Made by a program: the position numbers and the translations under genes. The notes beneath the pieces were generated by a model that saw only the letters and a program-made list of their open reading frames with translations, made no database searches and had not been told where the DNA came from. 64,000 nucleotides of DNA from contig OU744449.1 of NCBI GenBank assembly GCA_916610825.1, forward strand, positions 16,643,354-16,707,353, written 5' to 3'. Within the stretch, counting starts at the first letter, position 1. Each line of letters starts with the position of its first letter. The DNA is from Haliclystus octoradiatus. Lineage: Eukaryota > Cnidaria > Staurozoa > Stauromedusae > Haliclystidae. Shown here in pieces: positions 32,770-46,800 of the stretch.

Positions 32770-35700
32770 AATTTTAAATTCCCAAGGGATTCAGGCATTG
32801 CTTTTGGTCATTTTGAATTCCCAAGGAAATTAGGCATTGTTTTTGGTCTTTTTGAATTCCAAAGGGATTTAGGCATTGTTTTTGGTCTTTTTGTATTCCC
32901 AAGGGAATTAGGCATTGTTTTTTGTCTTTTTGAATTCCCAAGGGAATTAGGCATTGGTTTTGGTCTTTTTGTATTCCCAAGGGAATTAAGCATTGTTTTT
33001 GGTCATTTTGAATTCCCAAGGGAATTAGGCATTGTTTTTGATCATTTTGAATTCTTAAGGGAATTAGGCATTGTTTTTGGCCTTTTTGAATTCCCAAGGC
33101 AATTATGCATTGTTTTTTTGAAATTTTAAATTCCCAAGGGATTCAGGCATTGCTTTTGGTCATTTTGAATTCCCAAGGAAATTAGGCATTGTTTTTGGTC
33201 TTTTTGAATTCCAAAGGGATTTAGGCATTGTTTTTGGTCTTTTTGTATTCCCAAGGGAATTAGGCATTGTTTTTGGTCTTTTTGTATTCCCAAGGGAATT
33301 AGGCATTGTTTTTGGTCTTTTTGTATGGTCTTTTTGTATTCCCAAGGGAATTAGGCATTATTTTTGGTCATTTTGAATTCTAAAGGGATTTAGGTATTGT
33401 TTTTTAATATTTTGAATTCTAAAGGGAATTAGGCATTGTTTTTGGTCTTTTTGAATTCGTAAGGGAAATAGGCATTGTTTTTGGTCTTTTTGTATTCCCA
33501 AGGGAATTAGGCATTGTTTTTGGTCATTTTGAATTCTCAAGGGATTTAGGCATTGTTTTTTGTCTTTTTGTATGGTCTTTTTGTATTCCCAAGGGAATTA
33601 GGCATTGTTTTTGGTCTTTCTGAATTCCCAAGGGATATAGGCATTGTTTTTGGACATTTTGAATTCCCAAGGGAATTAGGCATTGTTTTTGATCATTTTG
33701 AATTCTTAAGGGAATTAGGCATTGTTTTTGGCCTTTTTGAATTCCCAAGGCAATTATGCATTGTTTTTTTGAAATTTTAAATTCCCAAGGGATTCAGGCA
33801 TTGCTTTTGGTCATTTTGAATTCCCAAGGAAATTAGGCATTGTTTTTGGTCTTTTTGAATTCCAAAGGGATTTAGGCATTGTTTTTGGTCTTTTTGAATT
33901 CCCAAGGCAATTATGCATTGTTTTTTTGAAATTTTAAATTCCCAAGGGATTCAGGCATTGCTTTTGGTCATTTTGAATTCCCAAGGAAATTAGGCATTGT
34001 TTTTGGTCATTTTGAATTCTAAAGGGATTTAGGTATTGTTTTTTATTATTTTGAATTCTAAAGGGAATTAGGCATTGTTTTTGGTCTTTTTGAATTCGTA
34101 AGGGAAATAGGCATTGTATTTGGTCTTTTTGTATTCCCAAGGTAATTAGGCATTGTTTTTGGTCATTTTGAATTCTCAAGGGATTTAGGCATTGTTTTTG
34201 GTCTTTTTGTATTCCCAAGGTAATTAGGCAATGTTTTTGGTCTTTTTGTATTCCCAAGGGAATTAGGCATTGTTTTTGGTCATTTTGAATTCTCAAGGGA
34301 TTTAGGCATTGTTTTTTGTCTTTTTGTATGGTCTTTTTGTATTCCCAAGGGAATTAGGCATTGTTTTTGGTCTTTCTGAATTCCCAAGGGATATAGGCAT
34401 TGTTTTTGGTCATTTTGAATTCCCAAGGGAATTAGGCATTGTTTTTGATCATTTTGAATTCTTAAGGGAATTAGGCATTGTTTTTGGCCTTTTAGAATTC
34501 CCAAGGCAATTATGCATTGTTTTTTTGAAATTTTAAATTCCCAAGGGATTCAGGCATTGCTTTTGGTCATTTTGAATTCCCAAGGAAATTAGGCATTGTT
34601 TTTGGTCTTTTTGAATTCCAAAGGGATTTAGGCATTGTTTTTGGTCTTTTTGTATTCCAAAGGGAATTAGGCATTGTTTTTGGTCTTTTTAATTGCCAAG
34701 AGAATTAGGCATTGTTTTTGGCCTTTTTGAATTCCCAAGGGAATTAGGCATTGTTTTTGATCTTTTTGTATTCCAAAGGAAATTAGGCATTGTTTCTGGT
34801 CTTTTTTAATTCCCAAGGGAATTAGGCATTGTTTTTGGCCTTTTTGTATTCCAAAGGGAATTAAGCATTGTTTTTGGTCTTTTTGTATTCCCAAGGGAAT
34901 TAGGCATCGTTTTTGGTCTTTTTGTATTCCCAAGGGAATTAGGCATTGTTTTTTGTCTTTTTGAATTCCCAAGGGAATTAGGCATTGGTTTTGGTCTTTT
35001 TGTATTCCCAAGGGAATTAGGCATTGTTTTTGGTCATTTTGAATTCCCAAGGGAATTAGGCATTGTTTTTGATCATTTTGAATTCTTAAGGGAATTAGGC
35101 ATTGTTTTTGGCCTTTTTGAATTCCCAAGGCAATTATGCATTGTTTTTTTGAAATTTTAAATTCCCAAGGGATTCAGGCATTGCTTTTGGTCATTTTGAA
35201 TTCCCAAGGAAATTAGGCATTGTTTTTGGTCTTTTTGAATTCCAAAGGGATTTAGGCATTGTTTTTGGTCTTTTTGTATTCCCAAGGGAATTAGGCATTG
35301 TTTTTTGTCTTTTTGAATTCCCAAGGGAATTAGGCATTGGTTTTGGTCTTTTTGTATTCCCAAGGGAATTAGGCATTGTTTTTGGTCATTTTGAATTCCC
35401 AAGGGAATTAGGCATTGTTTTTGGTCTTTTTGAATTCTTAAGGGAATTAGGCATTGTTTTTGGCCTTTTTGAATTCCCAAGGCAATTATGCATTGTTTTT
35501 TTGAAATTTTAAATTCCCAAGGGATTCAGGCATTGCTTTTGGTCATTTTGAATTCCCAAGGAAATTAGGCATTGTTTTTGGTCTTTTTGAATTCCAAAGG
35601 GATTTAGGCATTGTTTTTGGTCTTTTTGTATTCCCAAGGGAATTAGGCATTGTTTTTTGTCTTTTTGAATTCCCAAGGGAATTAGGCATTGGTTTTGGTC

Positions 35701-38240
35701 TTTTTGTATTCCCAAGGGAATTAAGCATTGTTTTTGGTCATTTTGAATTCCCAAGGGAATTAGGCATTGTTTTTGATCATTTTGAATTCTTAAGGGAATT
35801 AGGCATTGTTTTTGGCCTTTTTGAATTCCCAAGGCAATTATGCATTGTTTTTTTGAAATTTTAAATTCCCAAGGGATTCAGGCATTGCTTTTGGTCATTT
35901 TGAATTCCCAAGGAAATTAGGCATTGTTTTTGGTCTTTTTGAATTCCAAAGGGATTTAGGCATTGTTTTTGGTCTTTTTGTATTCCCAAGGGAATTAGGC
36001 ATTGTTTTTGGTCTTTTTGTATTCCCAAGGGAATTAGGCATTGTTTTTGGTCTTTTTGTATGGTCTTTTTGTATTCCCAAGGGAATTAGGCATTATTTTT
36101 GGTCATTTTGAATTCTAAAGGGATTTAGGTATTGTTTTTTAATATTTTGAATTCTAAAGGGAATTAGGCATTGTTTTTGGTCTTTTTGAATTCGTAAGGG
36201 AAATAGGCATTGTTTTTGGTCTTTTTGTATTCCCAAGGGAATTAGGCATTGTTTTTGGTCATTTTGAATTCTCAAGGGATTTAGGCATTGTTTTTTGTCT
36301 TTTTGTATGGTCTTTTTGTATTCCCAAGGGAATTAGGCATTGTTTTTGGTCTTTCTGAATTCCCAAGGGATATAGGCATTGTTTTTGGACATTTTGAATT
36401 CCCAAGGGAATTAGGCATTGTTTTTGATCATTTTGAATTCTTAAGGGAATTAGGCATTGTTTTTGGCCTTTTTGAATTCCCAAGGCAATTATGCATTGTT
36501 TTTTTGAAATTTTAAATTCCCAAGGGATTCAGGCATCGCTTTTGGTCATTTTGAATTCCCAAGGAAATTAGGCATTGTTTTTGGTCTTTTTGAATTCCAA
36601 AGGGATTTAGGCATTGTTTTTGGTCTTTTTGAATTCCCAAGGCAATTATGCATTGTTTTTTTGAAATTTTAAATTCCCAAGGGATTCAGGCATTGCTTTT
36701 GGTCATTTTGAATTCCCAAGGAAATTAGGCATTGTTTTTGGTCATTTTGAATTCTAAAGGGATTTAGGTATTGTTTTTTATTATTTTGAATTCTAAAGGG
36801 AATTAGGCATTGTTTTTGGTCTTTTTGAATTCGTAAGGGAAATAGGCATTGTATTTGGTCTTTTTGTATTCCCAAGGTAATTAGGCATTGTTTTTGGTCA
36901 TTTTGAATTCTCAAGGGATTTAGGCATTGTTTTTGGTCTTTTTGTATTCCCAAGGTAATTAGGCAATGTTTTTGGTCTTTTTGTATTCCCAAGGGAATTA
37001 GGCATTGTTTTTGGTCATTTTGAATTCTCAAGGGATTTAGGCATTGTTTTTTGTCTTTTTGTATGGTCTTTTTGTATTCCCAAGGGAATTAGGCATTGTT
37101 TTTGGTCTTTCTGAATTCCCAAGGGATATAGGCATTGTTTTTGGTCATTTTGAATTCCCAAGGGAATTAGGCATTGTTTTTGATCATTTTGAATTCTTAA
37201 GGGAATTAGGCATTGTTTTTGGCCTTTTAGAATTCCCAAGGCAATTATGCATTGTTTTTTTGAAATTTTAAATTCCCAAGGGATTCAGGCATTGCTTTTG
37301 GTCATTTTGAATTCCCAAGGAAATTAGGCATTATTTTGGTCTTTTTGAATTCCAAAGGGATTTAGGCATTGTTTTTGGTCTTTTTGTATTCCAAAGGGAA
37401 TTAGGCATTGTTTTTGGTCTTTTTAATTGCCAAGAGAATTAGGCATTGTTTTTGGCCTTTTTGAATTCCCAAGGGAATTAGGCATTGTTTTTGATCTTTT
37501 TGTATTCCAAAGGAAATTAGGCATTGTTTCTGGTCTTTTTTAATTCCCAAGGGAATTAGGCATTGTTTTTGGCCTTTTTGTATTCCAAAGGGAATTAAGC
37601 ATTGTTTTTGGTCTTTTTGTATTCCCAAGGGAATTAGGCATCGTTTTTGGTCTTTTTGTATTCCCAAGGGAATTAGGCATTGTTTTTTGTCTTTTTGAAT
37701 TCCCAAGGGAATTAGGCATTGGTTTTGGTCTTTTTGTATTCCCAAGGGAATTAGGCATTGTTTTTGGTCATTTTGAATTCCCAAGGGAATTAGGCATTGT
37801 TTTTGATCATTTTGAATTCTTAAGGGAATTAGGCATTGTTTTTGGCCTTTTTGAATTCCCAAGGCAATTATGCATTGTTTTTTTGAAATTTTAAATTCCC
37901 AAGGGATTCAGGCATTGGTTTTGGTCATTTTGAATTCCCAAGGAAATTAGGCATTGTTTTTGGTCTTTTTGAATTCCAAAGGGATTTAGGCATTGTTTTT
38001 GGTCTTTTTGTATTCCCAAGGGAATTAGGCATTGTTTTTTGTCTTTTTGAATTCCCAAGGGAATTAGGCATTGGTTTTGGTCTTTTTGTATTCCCAAGGG
38101 AATTAAGCATTGTTTTTGGTCATTTTGAATTCCCAAGGGAATTAGGCATTGTTTTTGATCATTTTGAATTCTTAAGGGAATTAGGCATTGTTTTTGGCCT
38201 TTTTGAATTCCCAAGGCAATTATGCATTGTTTTTTTGAAA
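32770..38240 (+). repeat. Tandem duplication, 2,735-bp period
   Basis: About 32,770-35,505 and 35,506-38,240 match at an offset of 2,735, falling to 2,734 after a one-base loss. Rare changes are shared at the predicted places: GCATTGTATTTGGTC (about 34,112 and 36,847), CTTTTAGAATTCCC (about 34,490 and 37,225) and TTAATTGCCAAGAG (about 34,690 and 37,425). So many shared private changes imply a recent duplication. Confidence 0.75.
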
Positions 38241-40869
38241 TTTTAAATTCCCAAGGGATTCAGGCATTGCTTTTGGTCATTTTGAATTCCCAAGGAAATT
38301 AGGCATTGTTTTTGGTCTTTTTGAATTCCAAAGGGATATAGGCATTGTTTTTGGTCTTTTTGTATTCCCAAGGGAATTAGGCATTGTTTTTGGTCTTTTT
38401 GTATTCCCAAGGGAATTAGGCATTGTTTTTGGTCTTTTTGTATGGTCTTTTTGTATTCCCAAGGGAATTAGGCATTATTTTTGGTCATTTTGAATTCTAA
38501 AGGGATTTAGGTATTGTTTTTTGTCTTTTTGTATTCCCAAGGGAATTAGGCATTGTTTTTGGTCTTTTTGCATTCCCAAGGGAATTAGGCATTGTTTTTG
38601 GTCTTTTTGTATGGTCTTTTTGTATTCCCAAGGGAATTAGGCATTATTTTTGGTCATTTTGAATTCTAAAGGGATTTAGGTATTGTTTTTTAATATTTTG
38701 AATTCTAAAGGGAATTAGGCATTGTTTTTGGTCTTTTTGAATTCGTAAGGGAAATAGGCATTGTTTTTGGTCTTTTTGTATTCCCAAGGGAATTAGGCAT
38801 TGTTTTTGGTCATTTTGAATTCTCAAGGGATTTAGGCATTGTTTTTTGTCTTTTTGTATGGTCTTTTTGTATTCCCAAGGGAATTAGGCATTGTTTTTGG
38901 TCTTTCTGAATTCCCAAGGGATATAGGCATTGTTTTTGGTCATTTTGAATTCCCAAGGGAATTAGGCATTGTTTTTGATCATTTTGAATTCTTAAGGGAA
39001 TTAGGCATTGTTTTTGGCCTTTTAGAATTCCCAAGGCAATTATGCATTGTTTTTTTGAAATTTTAAATTCCCAAGGGATTCAGGCATTGCTTTTGGTCAT
39101 TTTGAATTCCCAAGGAAATTAGGCATTGTTTTTGGTCTTTTTGAATTCCAAAGGGATTTAGGCATTGTTTTTGGTCTTTTTGTATTCCAAAGGGAATTAG
39201 GCATTGTTTTTGGTCTTTTTAATTCCCAAGAGAATTAGGCATTGTTTTTGGCCTTTTTGAATTCCCAAGGGAATTAGGCATTGTTTTTGATCTTTTTGTA
39301 TTCCAAAGGAAATTAGGCATTGTTTCTGGTCTTTTTTAATTCCCAAGGGAATTAGGCATTGTTTTTGGCCTTTTTGTATTCCAAAGGGAATTAAGCATTT
39401 TTTTTGGTCTTTTTGTATTCCCAAGGGAATTAGGCATCGTTTTTGGTCTTTTTGTATTCCCAAGGGAATTAGGCATTGTTTTTTGTCTTTTTGAATTCCC
39501 AAAGGAATTAGGCATTGGTTTTGGTCTTTTTGTATTCCCAAGGGAATTAGGCATTGTTTTTGGTCATTTTGAATTCCCAAGGGAATTAGGCATTGTTTTT
39601 GATCATTTTGAATTCTTAAGGGAATTAGGCATTGTTTTTGGCCTTTTTGAATTCCCAAGGCAATTATGCATTGTTTTTTTGAAATTTTAAATTCCCAAGG
39701 GATTCAGGCATTGCTTTTGATCATTTTGAATTCCCAAGGAAATTAGGCATTGTTTTTGGTCTTTTTGAATTCCAAAGGGATTTAGGCATTGTTTTTGGTC
39801 TTTTTGTATTCCCAAGGGAATTAGGCATTGTTTTTTGTCTTTTTGAATTCCCAAGGGAATTAGGCATTGGTTTTGGTCTTTTTGTATTCCCAAGGGAATT
39901 AGGCATTGTTTTTTGTCTTTTTGAATTCCCAAGGGAATTAGGCATTGGTTTTGGTCTTTTAGTATTCCCAAGGGAATTAGGCATTGTTTTTGGTCATTTT
40001 GAATTCTCAAGGGATTTAGGCATTGTTTTTTGTCTTTTTGTATGGTCTTTTTGTATTCCCAAGGGAATTAGGCATTGTTTTTGGTCTTTCTGAATTCCCA
40101 AGGGATATAGGCATTGTTTTTGGTCATTTTGAATTCCCAAGGGAATTAGGCATTGTTTTTGATCATTTTGAATTCTTAAGGGAATTAGGCATTGTTTTTG
40201 GCCTTTTTGAATTCCCAAGGCAATTATGCATTGTTTTTTTGAAATTTTAAATTCCCAAGGGATTCAGGCATTGCTTTTGGTCATTTTGAATTCCCAAGGA
40301 AATTAGGCATCGTTTTTGGTCTTTTTGAATTCCAAAGGGATTTAGGCATTGTTTTTGGTCTTTTTGTATTCCAAAGGGAATTAGGCATTGTTTTTGGTCT
40401 TTTTAATTCCCAAGAGAATTAGGCATTGTTTTTGGCCTTTTTGAATTCCCAAGGGAATTAGGCATTGTTTTTGATCTTTTTGTATTCCAAAGGAAATTAG
40501 GCATTGTTTCTGGACTTTTTTAATTCCCAAGGGAATTAGGCATTGTTTTTGGCCTTTTTGTATTCCAAAGGGAATTAAGCATTGTTTTTGGTCTTTTTGT
40601 ATTCCCAAGGGAATTAGGCATCGTTTTTGGTCTTTTTGTATTCCCAAGGGAATTAGGCATTGTTTTTTGTCTTTTTGAATTCCCAAGGGAATTAGGCATT
40701 GGTTTTGGTCTTTTTGTATTCCCAAGGGAATTAGGCATTGTTTTTGGTCATTTTGAATTCCCAAGGGAATTAGGCATTGTTTTTGATCATTTTGAATTCT
40801 TAAGGGAATTAGGCATTGTTTTTGGCCTTTTTGAATTCCCAAGGCAATTATGCATTGTTTTTTTGAAAT

Positions 40870-43800
40870 TTTAAATTCCCAAGGGATTCAGGCATTGCTT
40901 TTGGTCATTTTGAATTCCCAAGGAAATTAGGCATTGTTTTTGGTCTTTTTGAATTCCAAAGGGATTTAGGCATTGTTTTTGGTCTTTTTGTATTCCCAAG
41001 GGAATTAGGCATTGTTTTTTGTCTTTTTGAATTCCCAAGGGAATTAGGCATTGGTTTTGGTCTTTTTGTATTCCCAAGGGAATTAAGCATTGTTTTTGGT
41101 CATTTTGAATTCCCAAGGGAATTAGGCATTGTTTTTGATCATTTTGAATTCTTAAGGGAATTAGGCATTGTTTTTGGCCTTTTTGAATTCCCAAGGCAAT
41201 TATGCATTGTTTTTTTGAAATTTTAAATTCCCAAGGGATTCAGGCATTGCTTTTGGTCATTTTGAATTCCCAAGGAAATTAGGCATTGTTTTTGGTATTT
41301 TTGAATTCCAAAGGGATTTAGGCATTGTTTTTGGTCTTTTTGTATTCCCAAGGGAATTAGGCATTGTTTTTGGTCTTTTTGTATTCCCAAGGGAATTAGG
41401 CATTGTTTTTGGTCTTTTTGTATGGTCTTTTTGTATTCCCAAGGGAATTAGGCATTATTTTTGGTCATTTTGAATTCTAAAGGGATTTAGGTATTGTTTT
41501 TTAATATTTTGAATTCTAAAGGGAATTAGGCATTGTTTTTGGTCTTTTTGAATTCGTAAGGGAAATAGGCATTGTTTTTGGTCTTTTTGTATTCCCAAGG
41601 GAATTAGGCATTGTTTTTGGTCATTTTGAATTCTCAAGGGATTTAGGCATTGTTTTTTGTCTTTTTGTATGGTCTTTTTGTATTCCCAAGGGAATTAGGC
41701 ATTGTTTTTGGTCTTTCTGAATTCCCAAGGGATATAGGCATTGTTTTTGGACATTTTGAATTCCCAAGGGAATTAGGCATTGTTTTTGATCATTTTGAAT
41801 TCTTAAGGGAATTAGGCATTGTTTTTGGCCTTTTTGAATTCCCAAGGCAATTATGCATTGTTTTTTTGAAATTTTAAATTCCCAAGGGATTCAGGCATTG
41901 CTTTTGGTCATTTTGAATTCCCAAGGAAATTAGGCATTGTTTTTGGTCTTTTTGAATTCCAAAGGGATTTAGGCATGGTTTTTGGTCTTTTTGTATTCCA
42001 AAGGGAATTAGGCATTGTTTTTGGTCTTTTTAATTCCCAAGAGAATTAGGCATTGTTTTTGGCCTTTTTGAATTCCCAAGGGAATTAGGCATTGTTTTTG
42101 ATCTTTTTGTATTCCAAAGGAAATTAGGCATTGTTTTTGGTCTTTTTTAATTCCCAAGGGAATTAGGCATTGTTTTTGGCCTTTTTGTATTCCAAAGGGA
42201 ATTAAGCATTGTTTTTGGTCTTTTTGTATTCCCAAGGGAATTAGGCATCGTTTTTGGTCTTTTTGTATTCCCAAGGGAATTAGGCATTGTTTTTTGTCTT
42301 TTTGAATTCCCAAGGGAATTAGGCATTGGTTTTGGTCTTTTTGTATTCCCAAGGGAATGAGGCATTGTTTTTGGTCATTTTGAATTCTCAAGGGATTTAG
42401 GCATTGTTTTTGGTCTTTTTGTATTCCCAAGGTAATTAGGCAATGTTTTTGGTCTTTTTGTATTCCCAAGGGAATTAGGCATTGTTTTTGGTCTTTTTGT
42501 ATTCCCAAGGGAATTAGGCATTGTTTTTGGTCTTTCTGAATTCCCAAGGGATATAGGCATTGTTTTTTGTCTTTTTGTATTCCCAAGGGAATTAGGCATT
42601 GTTTTTGGTCTTTTTAATTCCCAAGGGAATTAGGCATTGTTTTTGGCCTTTTTGAATTCTCAAGGGAATTAGGCATTGTTTTTGATCTTTTTGTATTCCA
42701 AAGGAAATTAGGCATTGTTTTTGGTCGTTTTTAATTCCCAATGGAATTAGGCATTGTTTTTGGCCTTTTTGTATTCCCAAGGGAATTAAGCATTGTTTTG
42801 GTCTTTTTGTATTCCCAAGGGAATTAGGCATCGTTTTTGTTCTTTTTGTATTCCCAAGGGAATTAGGCATTGTTTTTTATCTTTCTGAATTCCCAAGGGA
42901 TCTAGGCATTGTTTTTTGTCTTTTTGTATTCCCAAGGAAATTTGGCATTGTTTTTGATCATTTTGAATTCTCAAGGGAATTAGGCATTGTTTTTGGCCTT
43001 TTTGAATTCCCAAGGCAATTATGCATTGTTTTTTTGAAATTTTAAATTCCCAAGGGATTCAGGCATTGCTTTTGGTCATTTTGAATTCCCAAGGAAATTA
43101 GGCATTGTTTTTGGTCTTTTTGAATTCCAAAGGGATTTAGGCATGGTTTTTGGTCTTTTTGTATTCCAAAGGGAATTAGGCATTGTTTTTGGTCTTTTTA
43201 ATTCCCAAGAGAATAAGGCATTGTTTTTGGCCTTTTTGAATTCCCAAGGGAATTAGGCATTGTTTTTGATCTTTTTGTATTCCAAAGGAAATTAGGCATT
43301 GTTTTTGGTCTTTTTTAATTCCCAAGGGAATTAGGCATTGTTTTTGGCCTTTTTGTATTCCCAAGGGAATTAAGCATTGTTTTTGGTCTTTCTGAATTCC
43401 CAAGGGATATAGGCATTGTTTTTTGTCTTTTTGTATTCCCAAGGGAATTAGGCATTGTTTTTGGTCTTTTTAATTCCTAAGGGAATTACGCATTGTTTTT
43501 GGCCTTTTTGAATTCCCAAGGGAATTAGGCATTGTTTTTGATCTTTTTGTATTCCAAAGGAAATTAGGCATTTTTTTTGGTCTTTTTTAATTCCCAAGGG
43601 AATTAGGCATTGTTTTTGGCCTTTTTGTATTCCCAAGGGAATTAAGCATTGTTTTGGTCTTTTTGTATTCCCAAGGGAATTAAGCATCGTTTTTGGTATT
43701 TTTGTATTCCCAAGGGAATTAGGCATTGTTTTTGGTCTTTCTGAATTCCCAAGGGATCTAGGCATTGTTTTTTGTCTTTTTGTATTCCCAAGGAAATTTG

Positions 43801-46800
43801 GCATTGTTTTTGATCATTTTGAATTCTCAAGGGAATTAGGCATTGTTTTTGGCCTTTTTGTATTCCCAAGGGAATTAAGCATTGTTTTTGTCTTTTTGTA
43901 TTCCCAAGGGAATTAGGCATCGTTTTTGTTCTTTTTGTATTCCCAAGGGAATTAGGCATTGTTTTTTATCTTTCTGAATTCCCAAGGGATCTAGGCATTG
44001 TTTTTTGTCTTTTTGTATTCCCAAGGAAATTTGGCATTGTTTTTGATCATTTTGAATTCTCAAGGGAATTAGGCATTGTTTTTGGCCTTTTTGAATTCCC
44101 AAGGCAAATATGCATTGTTTTTTTGAAATTTTAAATTCCCAAGGGATTCAGGCATTGCTTTTGGTCATTTTGAATTCCCAAGGAAATTTTGCATTGTTTT
44201 TGGTCTTTTTGAATTCCAAAGGGAATTAGGCATTGTTTTTGGTCTTTTTGTATTCCCAAGGGAATTAGGCATTGTTTTTGGTCTTTTTAATTCCCAAGAG
44301 AATTAGGCATTGTTTTTGGCCTTTTTGAATTCCCAAGGGAATTAGGCATTGTTTTTGATCTTTTTGTATTCCAAAGGAAATTAGGCATTGTTTTTGGTCT
44401 TTTTTAATTCCCAAGGGAATTAGGCATTGTTTTTGGCCTTTTTGTATTCCCAAGGGAATTAAGCATTGTTTTTGGTCTTTCTGAATTCCCAAGGGATATA
44501 GGCATTGTTTTTTGTCTTTTTGTATTCACAAGGGAATTAGGCATTGTTTTTGGTCTTTTTAATTCCTAAGGGAATTACGCATTGTTTTTGGCCTTTTTGA
44601 ATTCCCAAGGGAATTAGGCATTGTTTTTGATCTTTTTGTATTCCAAAGGAAATTAGGCATTTTTTTTGGTCTTTTTTAATTCCCAAGGGAATTAGGCATT
44701 GTTTTTGGCCTTTTTGTATTCCCAAGGGAATTAAGCATTGTTTTCGTCTTTTTGTATTCCCAAGGGAATTAAGCATCGTTTTTGGTATTTTTGTATTCCC
44801 AAGGGAATTAGGCATTGTTTTTGGTCTTTCTGAATTCCCAAGGGATCTAGGCATTGTTTTTTGTCTTTTTGTATTCCCAAGGAAATTTGGCATTGTTTTT
44901 GATCATTTTGAATTCTCAAGGGAATTAGGCATTGTTTTTGGCCTTTTTGAATTCCAAAGGGAATTAAGCATTGTTTTTGGTCTTTTTGTATTCCCAAGGG
45001 AATTAGGCATCGTTTTTGGTCTTTTTGTATTCCCAAGGGAATTAGGCATTGTTTTTTGTCTTTTTGAATTCCCAAGGGAATTAGGCATTGGTTTTGGTCT
45101 TTTTGTATTCCCAAGGGAATTAGGCATTGTTTTTGGTCATTTTGAATTCTCAAGGGATTTATGCATTGTTTTTGGTCTTTTTGTATTCCCAAGGTAATTA
45201 GGCAATGTTTTTGGTCTTTTTGTATTCCCAAGGGAATTAGGCATTGTTTTTGGTCTTTTTGTATTCCCAAGGGAATTAGGCATTGTTTTTGGTCTTTCTG
45301 AATTCCCAAGGGATATAGGCATTGTTTTTTGTCTTTTTGTATTCCCAAGGGAATTAGGCATTGTTTTTGGTCTTTTTAATTCCCAAGGGAATTAGGCATT
45401 GTTTTTGGCCTTTTTGAATTCTCAAGGGAATTAGGCATTGTTTTTGATCTTTTTGTATTCCAAAGGAAATTAGGCATTGTTTTTGGTCGTTTTTAATTCC
45501 CAATGGAATTAAGCATTGTTTTTGGCCTTTTTGTATTCCCAAGGGAATTAAGCATTGTTTTGGTCTTTTTGTATTCCCAAGGGAATTAGGCATCGTTTTT
45601 GTTCTTTTTGTATTACCAAGGGAATTAGGCATTGTTTTTTATCTTTCTGAATTCCCAAGGGATCTAGGCATTGTTTTTTGTCTTTTTGTATTCCCAAGGA
45701 AATTTGGCATTGTTTTTGATCATTTTGAATTCTCAAGGGAATTAGGCATTGTTTTTGGCCTTTTTGAATTCCCAAGGCAATTATGCATTGTTTTTTTGAA
45801 ATTTTAAATTCCCAAGGGATTCAGGCATTGCTTTTGGTCATTTTGAATTCCCAAGGAAATTTTGCATTGTTTTTGGTCTTTTTGAATTCCAAAGGGAATT
45901 AGGCATTGTTTTTGGTCTTTTTGTATTCCCAAGGGAATTAGGCATTGTTTTTGGTCTTTTTAATTCCCAAGAGAATTAGGCATTGTTTTTGGCCTTTTTG
46001 AATTCCCAAGGGAATTAGGCATTGTTTTTGATCTTTTTGTATTCCAAAGGAAATTAGGCATTGTTTTTGGTCTTTTTTAATTCCCAAGGGAATTAGGCAT
46101 TGTTTTTGGCGTTTTTGTATTCCCAAGGGAATTAAGCATTGTTTTTGGTCTTTCTGAATTCCCAAGGGATATAGGCATTGTTTTTTGTCTTTTTGTATTC
46201 CCAAGGGAATTAGGCATTGTTTTTGGTCTTTTTAATTCCTAAGGGAATTACGCATTGTTTTTGGCCTTTTTGAATTCCCAAGGGAATTAGGCATTGTTTT
46301 TTATCTTTTTGTATTCCAATGGAAATTAGGCATTGTTTTTGGTCTTTTTTAATTCCCAAGGGAATTAGGCATTGTTTTTGGCCTTTTGTATTCCCAAGGG
46401 AATTAAGCATTGTTTTGGTCTTTTTGTATTCCCAAGGGAATTAGGCATCGTTTTTGGTCTTTTTGTATTCCCAAGGGAATTAGGCATTGTTTTTGGTCTT
46501 TCTGAATTCCCAAGGGATCTAGGCATTGTTTTTTGTCTTTTTGTATTCCCAAGGAAATTTGGCATTGTTTTTGATCATTTTGAATTCTCAAGGGAATTAG
46601 GCATTGTTTTTGGCCTTTTTGAATTCCCAAGGCAATTATGCATTGTTTTTTTGAAATTTTAAATTCCCAAGGGATTCAGGCATTGCTTTTGGTCATTTTG
46701 AATTCCCAAGGAAATTTTGCATTGTTTTTGGTCTTTTTGAATTCCAAAGGGAATTAGGCATTGTTTTTGGTCTTTTTGTATTCCCAAGGGAATTAGGCAT

